The translations under genes and the position numbers were made by a program. Positions 44,886-53,881 of a stretch of 64,000 nucleotides of DNA are shown here, in pieces (within the stretch, counting starts at the first letter, position 1; each line of letters starts with the position of its first letter). The stretch spans positions 212,774 to 276,773 of the forward strand of contig JAMPIV010019104.1 of NCBI GenBank assembly GCA_024509875.1. Reading direction: 5' to 3'. Under the pieces are notes generated by a model, which searched no databases, was not told where the DNA came from, and saw only the letters and a list, made by a program, of their open reading frames with translations. The stretch is from Oreohelix idahoensis. Lineage: Eukaryota; Mollusca; Gastropoda; Stylommatophora; Oreohelicidae.

Positions 44886-44897
44886 TAAGAGGGGAGA
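44886..44897 (+). promoter_or_regulatory. Polypurine tract
   Basis: AAGAGGGGAGA ends immediately before the 3' LTR's TG, the expected site of plus-strand DNA priming. Confidence 0.8.
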
Positions 44898-47166
44898 TGT
44901 CGTGAATTATTCTAATCCACATATATATAAATTATCAGGTAAATATAAAGCCTAACAAATACATTTAATAAAGAAAAGAGCAATGGTAAAAGAACAGTGC
45001 TGTCACAATGACTGTACTCGAAATCCCCTTGTTTTCTACTTCGTCGGCAAATTGTAACGCTTTCACGTTGATAGTAAAAGCCTACTGTGTCGCTGCACGC
45101 TTTCTTCAATGAAACGTGTACTGTATTTCTTGGAAAAACCTTGAGATACGCAAGCTGATCAATGACCTAGATTTAATATTTCATTCATTCCATACACGGC
45201 GTAACTAAAAGACAGATAAAGCAGGAGAGAGAGAGGGGCGAATGAAGGCAGGACACATGCAACACTACACGCGTCGCGCGATTAATAGTAACGCAAATCC
45301 CACGTGTAAGGCCACTAGCAATAACTTTTTTTCATATAGTCAGTGAAAAAGAAACACTACTACTACAAGAATCAGGTTTAAAAATATGAAAACTGTTTAT
45401 TAGGAAATATGAAATTCTACTGATTTACATCTAAGCTCCTGACTTTAGTATGACATAACAGTGGAAAAGGCAGGACAGGTGGCGGTTCTAAACAACGAAA
45501 AGGAATAAAGAACAAATATACGACTATCTTTGGAAAACACATGTTTTGAACGCAGCCACTTAGCTCTTTTAAATTTGTATATTTGGGTTCCTTAGGGCTT
45601 GCTGACAAAGAATATGTAAAACGTTACGCAAATAGTCTAGGAATTACCAAATTATAACCAAAATAAAATAGTGGGGGTGCCTGACAGCATGAAATCATTT
45701 CTGCTCATAAAATTTTTTTATAACGTGTTTGAAAAAACATTACGTTACAAAAATAGCCTACCATGTTAACTCCTATTTGATTGGAGCGCAACAAATATAA
45801 GACTAAACACGATTGGTCGGGCTATAAATACTATCTTGTGTTGTCAGGGGAAACGTGAAAAGGAGTATTTTTTTTTTTGAAAAGATGTGTAGACATGGTT
45901 TGATTGGGTAGAGCTGCGAATATACTCAATTCAGAGCGTCTGTTCATTGCCACATCTTGTAATAAACCTACTAAGAAGCAGTGCGTTGAGCACCAGTGTA
46001 TATTTTTTTATAAAATAAAGCCTGGGACATCGGCAGATCGGAGTTGTGCTATATTCATTGCCAGTCAACGAAACTGTTTATTATTTCCATAAATTGTGGT
46101 AAGCTTGAAATATTCAATATCTTTTAATGAAAATTGAATGTAAATTGATAATTTATGTCTGTATATATGTGTAGTTCAGTAGCGAACATGATGTAAAGCC
46201 TATGGTACTCCAGCCTGAACAGAAGGTGTCGGAGGAAAGTAAAACTGCATGGAATGGCCAAACAGTACACTGACACCTAGATTATTGACTAGAAAGAAAT
46301 AATGCTGGAATTGCAGAGGCGTAGTAACCATTAGGGAGGGAAATACTGGTATAAAGTATTTCAGATGAAGCTGACAGTTGGCCTAACGCTCTGAACTCAA
46401 TGTTTGTGATGTATTGTGCTCAATGTAGAAATAGAGTGTAAATTAGTTCTGAAGTAGGAGGTACAACCTTCTTGTTTCAGGGACCGTGGTCTTAAAGTTA
46501 TTGAGCAGCACCTGGTCAGAGCTTTGCTGAAGCCAGAGGCGGACAGCATACTCCTTGGTCCATATAGCAACCAGTGGGGTGGCTCCAGAACTCATTAAAG
46601 TAATCGAGCAGAGGAGGCTTTTACTGCAGTCATCACGAAAGATAAGAGAGTGTGGCCATGGAGCTCAACATTATGTACCCCCATCTTAAAATGACATTGT
46701 AAAATAAAACTAAGAGGGGAATTTAATTGTTTTCATACCAGGAACTGAGAACATCTCCAATACTAGTTCCAATAGAAACAAACTATTGACGTCATGATGA
46801 CAAATACCAACAGAGCTTGAACAAAACAAAACCAGTATTACCTCATATTACCACTACACAACTGACACACATAGGATACTATTAATAATATATGTCACTA
46901 CAAGATTCATATTGATAAATTCTGTACATATAACTTGTAATTAAAATTGATTGTGATTCCTGGTTCCCTTTGTATTTGAATCAGGACACATATACATTCA
47001 TGACAGCACTGAATACATATTGTTATTTGAAAAGTTATCAGTGACTCCTTTAAGATATCCTCGTAGAGTGTTTTATGTATGTGAGTGTCACAGTGTTGTC
47101 AAGTGTGGTGGAATAAATTAAATTGTTTATCTGTCTGTTGTTGTTATGACTTACCCTTCATCATAC
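44898..47166 (+). repeat. 3' LTR, truncated at its right end
   Basis: It starts TGTCGTGAATT and follows the 5' LTR almost base for base, with few differences such as T-run lengths near 45868 and 46018 and changes near 46452. It stops at TTCATCATAC, equivalent to 40048. The last 188 bases are missing. The next base is already host CACTG-element sequence (GGCATCGACTT). About 20 bases of that host gene are missing too, so one deletion removed LTR end, target duplication and host bases. Confidence 0.92.
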
Positions 47167-47402
47167 GGCATCGACTTATGCTTCGGCGATTTTCGTAACC
47201 AACCTGCCAATGTATTTGCACAAGTCGAACAAACTGCATTTGGCTTCCAAGATTTATTTGCATCATCAACTTTCGAATCGAAATAAAGTTCATATGCTTT
47301 CTTTAGTAATGGTGTAAAGTTTTTCTGGTGAACACGATCGGTAAAATATCCGCACACGTAACAGAACAGATCAGCCGAATTTCTACAACTTCTAGAAGCC
47401 AT
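47167..47402 (-). pseudogene. Candidate CACTG transposase, copy 2, N-terminal part
   Basis: It starts Met-Ala-Ser-Arg-Ser-Cys at 47402 and matches copy 1 almost residue for residue through the first two Cys pairs to Lys-Ser-Pro-Lys-His-Lys. It is then cut by the LTR retrotransposon. The final four residues before its stop derive from the LTR. The rest of the gene resumes at 37783 on the far side of the insertion. Confidence 0.85.
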
Positions 47403-47979
47403 ATTTCGCTCAGAATTATTTCAAAATACAGTAACTATTTGAAAAATAGCGTAACATATGTCATTCATCTTTTAGCAGTATAAAAAGTAGAATTATTTTG
47501 CATTTTATTACTTTTTAATAAGTTATATAGTAAAAATGAAACGGAGCAAATAACGGTTTCCCAAAAATATATTTATTCACAAATATCTTAAGAACCCGAT
47601 GTGATAGAGATAAACGGATTTCAAATTTGAAATCAGCGCAAGAAACTGACCTAAGAACACTTATTCTTATATAAGAAAGAAACATGTTGTTTGTCAGTGT
47701 TATCGGTAATATTGATACCGAGAGGGCTCAGATGAAACGATTATCTAATTATCACCGGTGTTTTCGCCCGTCTCTCAGGCGGCTTCCTTAGACAGCAATC
47801 TGGCTTTCTGTGCGTGTTCGTGCGATACCACGTTCCGCAAACAACTGACGTCTCTTTCAAAGGTGGCCAGACTGACTTACGTGATAATCGTATTAATCTG
47901 ATAATACTACGTTCATTTAGTGAACGTAAACAGTCTGGAAGCGGTCACCGCAAGAATAATGAAGATGCATATAATATGC

Positions 47980-48232
47980 GGCTCCGCGGTAGCGCAGTGG
48001 TTAGTGCACTGGCTCCCAAGCTCGGTGGTCCAAGGTTCGATCCCCAGTTGAGGTGGGATTTTTGAGACCGCAAACTGCTCCTGGGTCGACCCAGCCTCAT
48101 GAATTGGGTACCAGAACAACTCTGGGAAGGTTAAGGCGGCTGGCGTGATGCTGACCACATCACACCTAGTGTGCCGATGGTCAAGAAAATACTGGCCTAA
48201 CACCGTATTCCCAATATGCCTCTAAAGGCGTC
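47980..48232 (+). repeat. tRNA-derived SINE (family B), copy 2, split by a transposon
   Basis: The intact head has A-box TAGCGCAGTGGTTAG and B-box GGTTCGATCCC, with about 40 bases between. The body is as in the copy at 830. The tail breaks at AAAGGCGTC and resumes at 50841 with TAACGAGATCC, as the 1-kb copy predicts (GGCGTGTAACGGGATCC). Confidence 0.88.
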
Positions 48233-48298
48233 GGTTCTTGTGTCTTTATTCACCCATTCTGAAATTCAATGACCACACCGGCTTCCGTACATTTGTCT

Positions 48299-48420
48299 GC
48301 GCGGGGTTAGTCTATTTTGCAATTCGCAAGTAGGGGTGGCAGGACGAAAATGGTGTATGCGAGGGGTTAGTCTATTATGCATTTCGCAAGTAGGGGTGGC
48401 AGCATGGCATATTTTAATAC
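48299..48420. repeat. 60-bp tandem duplication
   Basis: GGGGTTAGTCTATT..GCA.TTCGCAAGTAGGGGTGGCAG occurs at 48304 and again exactly 60 bases later with few changes. It lies inside the TIR element near its left end. Confidence 0.85.
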
Positions 48421-48477
48421 AAATGTATTAAGCATAAAGAAAATATTATGTATGTCCTGTAAAAAGGATCCTGTTAC

Positions 48478-48645
48478 ACTCCCATTGAGGTACATTGGGA
48501 ATATGGTGTTATGGAGAGGTCAACTGGAGACAGAAGTGAAAGAGATGTGAAAGAAATGTAAAGAGCGGTACAGGTGGACTTTGCATGCGTTTTTGAAGGT
48601 CTATGCTCCTTTGCGATGTGTAGGGCAGTGATGATAAAGATATAC
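48478..48645. repeat. SINE-B tail (reverse) joined to a LINE-D tail (forward)
   Basis: 48478-48512 is the reverse complement of the SINE-B tail (CCATATTCCCAATGTACCTC). 48513-48645 matches the last LINE-D stretch: GACAGAAGTGAAAGAGATG, TTTTTGAAGGTCTATGCTCC and GTGATGATAAAG. Both are fragments carried in the TIR element. Confidence 0.55.
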
Positions 48646-48989
48646 GACCTCTTTTCATGTCTCTTTTTGAATACTTTCAACGATTTTACAAGGGGACGTG
48701 TAGTTCTCGAAATTGTCTTGTTAAGATGATTGTCATTTAAATTATAATTTTTTTTTTGGGGGGGGGGGGGGGGGGCGGAAGGGAGGGACAACAAGACTAT
48801 TCATCATCATCAGATATATCAATATCTTAGATCGGCTGCCATGGATCTCCGGCGTCTTCTGCCTTTTCTCTTGATATTGTGATGGACTCTTTCTTGTCCA
48901 TCTCTTGATGTTACATTTCCACTAATAGCGCTGTCTTCCCCTTGCAATTTTGCCTTTAACTCCGCCTTCTATTATGGTCTTCCGTAAGG

Positions 48990-49070
48990 TGCTGGTTCGC
49001 AGCTGCGTTATCGATTTGGTATTAAGTGCTTCGATTTTGCTCTGATCCTCCCTAAGTTTTTAGTGCTATA
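48990..49070. repeat. Fragment of the outer hAT-type MITE
   Basis: The stretch with TCGATTTGGTATTAAGTGCT and CTCCTCCCTAAGTTTTTAGT matches 16066-16122 closely. No terminal repeat is preserved. Confidence 0.7.
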
Positions 49071-49189
49071 AAAACAAAAGACAGAAACCGTTTGCAAGCA
49101 GGGCCGGATTAAGCTAGTACGGGGCCTGTAGCATATGTTAAGAAAGGGGCCCTATATAAAAAAGCAATAAAACAACACAAACTATTCAC

Positions 49190-50404
49190 GTGGAACCCAT
49201 ACCGGGAGAAGATATAAATGAAGACCCAATGCTATTTATTACGGAAGGAATAGCAGAAGTCACAACAAACAGAGACTTCCCGGTTATGATAGTCAACACA
49301 TCTGGTAAAACGACAACCATTGCTATAGGTGCTATCATAGCTCAAGTACAATCATCCTCCATACGAGACACTTACAAAACTAAACAAGGTAACACTGACC
49401 GACATAATGCAGGCGAAAGTCATACCCGTCAATCCCCGCCCCCGCATCAGACCACACAATACACCCCCCGCCACCCCATTGACTCTGCTGCATGGCACGT
49501 TAGGTCTAGAGGTAAGACTGATCGAGATAGGAGGTTTCATAAACAAAACATCACTTCGCAGAACCATACCCATCAGTCCCCGCGCCAGACAACACAATAC
49601 ACCCCCCCCCGCCCCCAAGGTTCAGTGCATGTGCTTCGACACACCATAATACCCCCATGGAGAAATACGGAGAGTTCAAAACAAGCTAAACAATTGACCG
49701 GAGGATACCTGGAAGCACAGAAAAGAGAAATGGTATACACGAATGGCACAGAATATTATCAGAACACACGCAAATATCAAACACGAAGACAACCAGAAAT
49801 CGATTATCAGTTTAAATACCCAGATATGGTTGATCAAAAGATCATTATAGAAGCCTATCGGAATACACAGTCTCCTAAGGAAAAACGTAGCCCCACGAGA
49901 AACACTGTAAACCTAGTTATACAAGATCAACCCAGGTTGCAAAGATGTAGAGTAAGCAACCTTCGCAAAATCCCATACACTTCGAATCGATGTAGATCAC
50001 TGAACGATCGAGCTGTTTCATTCTCTATACAGGACCATATAAATTACATTGCTACAAATCGACGTCACTTCAATCCCCAGAAGAGAGACTCTTACCACCA
50101 CCATCACCCAACCAGACGAATAATCCCTTTGATGTCCTGCCACTCAACCGGATGGATAAATTGCCGTAGTGAAAGAGAGAGCACACAAGTACATAGCCGT
50201 AGAGAAAGAGAGAGCGCACAAGTACATTGCCGTAGAGAGAGAGCGCACAAGTACATTGCCGTAGAGGAAGAGAGAGTGCACAAGTACATTGTCGTAGAGG
50301 AAGAGAGAGCGCACAAGTACACTGCCGTAGAGGAAGAGAGCGCACAAGTACATTGCCGTAGAGGAAGAGAGAGCGCACAAGTACATTGCCGTAGAGGAAG
50401 ATAG
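49190..50404 (+). pseudogene. Retroelement-derived frame fused to a minisatellite
   Basis: This is a 404-codon open frame beginning at GTG, not ATG. The first about 55 residues (Glu-Pro-Ile-Pro-Gly-Glu-Asp, Val-Met-Ile-Val-Asn-Thr-Ser-Gly-Lys, Ile-Ala-Ile-Gly-Ala-Ile-Ile-Ala) resemble the stretch between protease and reverse transcriptase of gypsy elements. The middle is rich in Gln, Thr, Pro, Arg and His, with an internal imperfect duplication (Gln-Thr-Thr-Gln-Tyr-Thr-Pro). The last 80 residues are the 33-bp repeat (11-residue units with Gln-Val-His-Cys-Arg-Arg). I doubt it is expressed as a protein. It is most likely a decayed retroelement linker extended by an array without stops. Confidence 0.45.
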
Positions 50405-50645
50405 AGCACACAAGTACACTGACGTAGAGAAAGAGAGAGCGCACAAGTACATTGCCGTACAGGAAGAGAGAGCGCACAAGTACATTGCCGTAGAGGAAGA
50501 GACATCGCACAAGTACACTGCCGTAGAGGAAGAGAGAGCGCACAAGTACACTGCCGTAGAGGAAGAGAGAGCGCACAAGTACATTGCCGTGGAGAAAGAG
50601 AGAGCGCACAGGTACATTGCCGTAGTGAAAGAGAGAGCGCACCAG
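50165..50645. repeat. 33-bp minisatellite, about 14 units
   Basis: The unit is GCACAAGTACATTGCCGTAG followed by AGGAAGAGAGAGC. Two units are shorter (near 50235 and 50335). The second half of most units is a purine run, the first half mixed. All three minus-strand frames stay open for 150-200 codons, a property of the unit rather than evidence of genes. Confidence 0.95.
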
Positions 50646-50869
50646 TTATCGTGCTAGTAGCCAAGACGACATCTCTCTTGGCGAACTGTGAGAGAGATTT
50701 GCCGCGCGATGACACGGTGTTAGATTTTTCGCGCGAATTTAAGGAAAAAAAATTTAAGAAAAATTATGGTGCTTCGTGTGGCTACTAAATTTCAACAATT
50801 ATAATCTGTGGGTGAATAAAGACACAAGAACCAAGGCGTCTAACGAGATCCTTTACCCTTTTATATAAT

Positions 50870-51400
50870 ATGCCAAATAATATGACGATGAGTGAGAAAA
50901 ATGAAGTGATAGTGCCGGAGTGGATGAGTTATATAAAGTGTACCACTGATTTCGTCACAATGTGCGCGTTGGTATGTATGTATCGTACCTATGTGCGCAT
51001 CTTAGCATACATAGGGCAGATATAATATCATAAAACCTACCTAAAACATCACTGATGCCTTGATCACATCTACTTCATTGTCAGACTCCTTACATCCTGT
51101 GTTAGATTAATTACACCTTCTTCTTTGACAGACGCCTTACATCCTCCTCTCTGTTATGCCCCTTCTTCTTCTCCTTTCCCTCTTTATGGAGCCACCACTG
51201 TAGCTTGTCCCCTAGCACTAAGCCTGCATCAATCATTCATGTGCTCTTGCAGTTGTCGTTTCTGAAGCAACGCATTTTACACGATAAGACTGCCAGCGCC
51301 ATGCGGCGTTATGCTATTTACATCCTCTTCTTTTCTAGTCAGACTCCTTGGTTCTCAATAACTTCTCTCCGGCTATACCTCCAACGAATCTGGCATAGAA
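50870..51400. other. No gene recognised
   Basis: Contains two related phrases, CTTACATCCTGTGTTAG and CTTACATCCTCCTCTCTG (51087, 51129). Nothing else recognised. Confidence 0.45.
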
Positions 51401-51401
51401 A

Positions 51402-51561
51402 CAGAGGCGGATCTACAACGAAGCTTGAGCTTCAGGGCCCCAAGTCCAGTTTTCTCTATAATACGTTTCTTTCCCATCCCCCCACACTTTAAAACAAATA
51501 AAAGCCCCCCCCCCCCCAAGAGTTCAAGCTACAGGGCCCCCAAAATGTAGATTCGCCACTG
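51402..51561. mobile_element. 160-bp hAT MITE with 8-bp duplication
   Basis: The ends CAGAGGCGGATCTACA (51402) and TGTAGATTCGCCACTG (ending 51561) are inverse with two mismatches. The flanks CATAGAAA (51394-51401) and CATAGAAT (51562-51569) agree at seven of eight. The inner GGGCCCC blocks also pair. A C-run at 51507-51519 sits in the centre. Confidence 0.88.
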
Positions 51562-51781
51562 CATAGAATCCTCATTGATATATTCCTATTTTACTCCAAT
51601 TTTCACATCATAAAATGCGCTCTTTCTATGTTTTCTCACAAGAAAATGCCACCATTGTTTCTCCGTGTGATCAATTCTTTTTTTTTATTTTCTAGACATC
51701 TGGTAGTTTTCTTTTTATTTCGACATCGTGCAACAGCGTAGATGAGACCTCTGCCTATACTTTGACGCAAGGTCCTCCTCG

Positions 51782-52186
51782 GGCCGGATTATCCATTAAG
51801 CCCACTAAGCACGTGATTAGTGCACCAGGCTACTAGGGGCGGGCACGCACGCACGCACACACTCACTCATAAAGAGAAAGAACGTTTAGGGTTGTCTGCA
51901 AAAAAAAAAAAAAGGACAACAGTACTGAGTGAGAAAATGTCAAATATGGGAATTTTACACAAATGTGGAACTGTTTAATCTTTGTTAAATTCGTGGGCCT
52001 AAGTATGGATATTCCAATCAGAAAATCGAAAAATAAGCTATTTTTAAGCAAACATTTAATAGGATTGTTAATGAATTCAAATAATAAAACAAGGGGTAAA
52101 AAAAAAGGGGGGGGGGGGGGGCGTTGGGCAGGACACCATAATATTTTCAATGCACAGGGTCCTGGAAGTTATTAATCCGGCACTGG
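51782..52186. mobile_element. Possible MITE with GCCGGATTA ends
   Basis: GGGCCGGATTATCC (51782) and TTAATCCGGCACTG (52170-52184) are inverse over about 9-10 bases. The same start phrase (AGGGCCGGATTAAG) occurs at 49102. The flanks do not show a clear duplication, so the boundaries are uncertain. The interior has A-runs and a G-run (52107-52122). Confidence 0.45.
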
Positions 52187-52432
52187 GTTCGCTCCCGTTG
52201 TCAAAATACCAAAATTTGTCGTGAGCTGTATCGGACTGGAAAGCTAATACTTTCCAACACTTGATGCCGAAGAACTTTAAAAAAAAAATAATAACAAATA
52301 CCGTCAACCGGTGCCACACAAAGGGTCTCCAGATGGCAGGCCCAGGCGTTTGAAAATGTAGTTTTAAATAGTTTTTAAATACACGTATAGATGTTTTACG
52401 ATGTTTCAATACGCTAAAGTAAGGATAAAACT

Positions 52433-52537
<105 letters not shown>

Positions 52538-52539
52538 TT

Positions 52540-53880
52540 CTTACCCTCAGGCAATAATACTCAAGCTGAGACTGGCCTCAATGGGAATCTAGTTCTGTTA
52601 ACAGGTCAGAACGGCAAAAGACTTGATATGCACAGTCCGCTAGATTTTCCTACAGCTTGGTTTGAATTTCAAAATAGTGGCGGCTCTCCTGATTCCCCCT
52701 TTCTATATATAGAGCTACATCCGACCAATCGGAGCCCAGTCCAGATTTATTTTTAAGAATTAAAACTTAGGCATATTTCAGCCTGCTCGTATAAAGTGAT
52801 TGAGTTTAAATATTTTATATTACAGTTATTATTGGACCGATTTCTATTATTTAAAATGATAATTAAACGGTCAATTTATCTCTATCGTTTTATATGGATA
52901 TTCGTTAGCTATTTCCTTGCATTTCAATCTAGGTAATTTTTAAGTAATTAATTCGGGTATCACCCTGATATGAAAATATCACTAAAATCAAATTTTCGCT
53001 TTAATTAACTTACTTTTATGAGATCGGCTTGGTACCTATTTATTAAGTGATATATCAGGTGTATTAATAGCTATGTATTTATTTTTATTTCTCGCTATTC
53101 TTTAAGAAATAAAATAACTGCTCCCCGTCAAAAACACAGAATAGGCCCTTTCTGCCCTTTGGGGATAAAATGTATCATTTGCTAGAGCAATTTGGTGAAA
53201 CTGAACGAGTTAGATTTTAGTTTATAAATAGAGTTTCTATGGATGGTATTTAAAGTGGTAGACATTGGTAGTTATGTTTTTTTTTACTTTTATCTTTCTT
53301 AGATCGGCTTGGGGATAGTTCTGTTTTGGCTACTTTAAGTGATGATTCACAGTGTTATTAATTTTTAAGCTTGTATTTAATTGTTTTTTTTTTTTGGCTA
53401 TTCTATATTGATTAAGAAATTAAAATCGACTATGTTTTTTCGAAGTACAACTTTTTTTATTTTTTATGCTTTATTTAAAAGGTTTTCTTTAATAAAGTGA
53501 TTGTTTTTAAATTTTTAATTTACGTTTATTCATTAATTTTCTGTGTGATTTTTTTTTTTTTTTTTTAATGCGACAAGGATAAATTATGACTTTATTTTAC
53601 CTCTAGATTAATTTTTAAGCTTATTCCTACGCTCTGATTATGGCTCGCACCCTGTCCAATTTACTTTTTTTTATTTTAGTACGTTGTTAGCTTTTTGGTG
53701 ATTTTTGTTTCTGTTAATTCGTTGGTTCTGTTTTTTTGTTTTTCAATTAAGGAGGCTTTTTATGAGACCCTATTACTATAAAAGGTTTCTTTAAAGACAC
53801 TAGAAAAAGGAGCGTTCTGATTGGCTATTATATTTGGTCTATTTGTTCTAGATTTGAGCGCGGAAATTATGACCGTGTTG
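52540..53880. other. AT-rich DNA, no gene recognised
   Basis: Long T-runs and alternating A/T-rich stretches. The phrase TTAGATCGGCTTGG(T/G) occurs twice in degenerate form (about 53021 and 53301). ATTTTTAAGCTT also recurs (53362, 53610). These may be the remains of an old tandem or dispersed repeat. Confidence 0.45.
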
Positions 53881-53881
53881 T

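Larger units (their letters stand above)
37784..47166 (+). mobile_element. GMR1-like Ty3/gypsy LTR retrotransposon (9.4 kb)
   Basis: It has two near-identical LTRs of about 2.45 and 2.27 kb, a tRNA-like primer site after the left LTR, gag and pol frames, and a polypurine tract before the right LTR. The remarkable feature is domain order: protease, integrase, then reverse transcriptase and RNase H. Ordinary gypsy elements have integrase last. This order defines the GMR1 group. It sits in the CACTG element with left boundary ..CACGCC/TGTCGTG. The right LTR has lost its last about 190 bases, so the target duplication is gone. Near identity of the LTRs means recent insertion. Confidence 0.93.
35667..47702 (-). 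mobile_element. CACTG-ended DNA element, copy 2, inflated to 12 kb by nested insertions
   Basis: It begins CACTGGC at 35670, ends GTCAGTG at 47699, and is flanked by TTA on both sides (35667-35669, 47700-47702), like copy 1. Subtracting a LINE-C fragment and the LTR retrotransposon leaves about 2.1 kb, the size of copy 1. Gene orientation is minus. The two copies match closely, including both end repeats. Confidence 0.88.
48233..50832. mobile_element. 2.6-kb element with 24-bp TIRs and 8-bp target duplication
   Basis: The left end GGTTCTTGTGTCTTTATTCA.. (48233-48256) is the exact inverse of 50809-50832 over 24 bases. AAGGCGTC flanks it at 48225-48232 and 50833-50840. The SINE it interrupts supplies an independent empty-site proof. 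An 8-bp duplication is known for hAT, Merlin, P and Zisupton superfamilies, but the GGTT terminus is not a hAT end. The interior is a patchwork of short LINE, SINE and MITE pieces plus a retroelement-like frame and a 33-bp array. No transposase is recognised, so it is probably non-autonomous. Confidence 0.85.

Noticed and set aside
50070..50715. Three overlapping minus-strand frames of 157-203 codons
   Set aside because: They are alternative readings of the 33-bp minisatellite.
48233..50832. LTR retrotransposon interpretation of the 24-bp ends (AATAAA near the right end)
   Set aside because: The ends are inverted, not direct, and the duplication is 8 bp, so a TIR element fits better.
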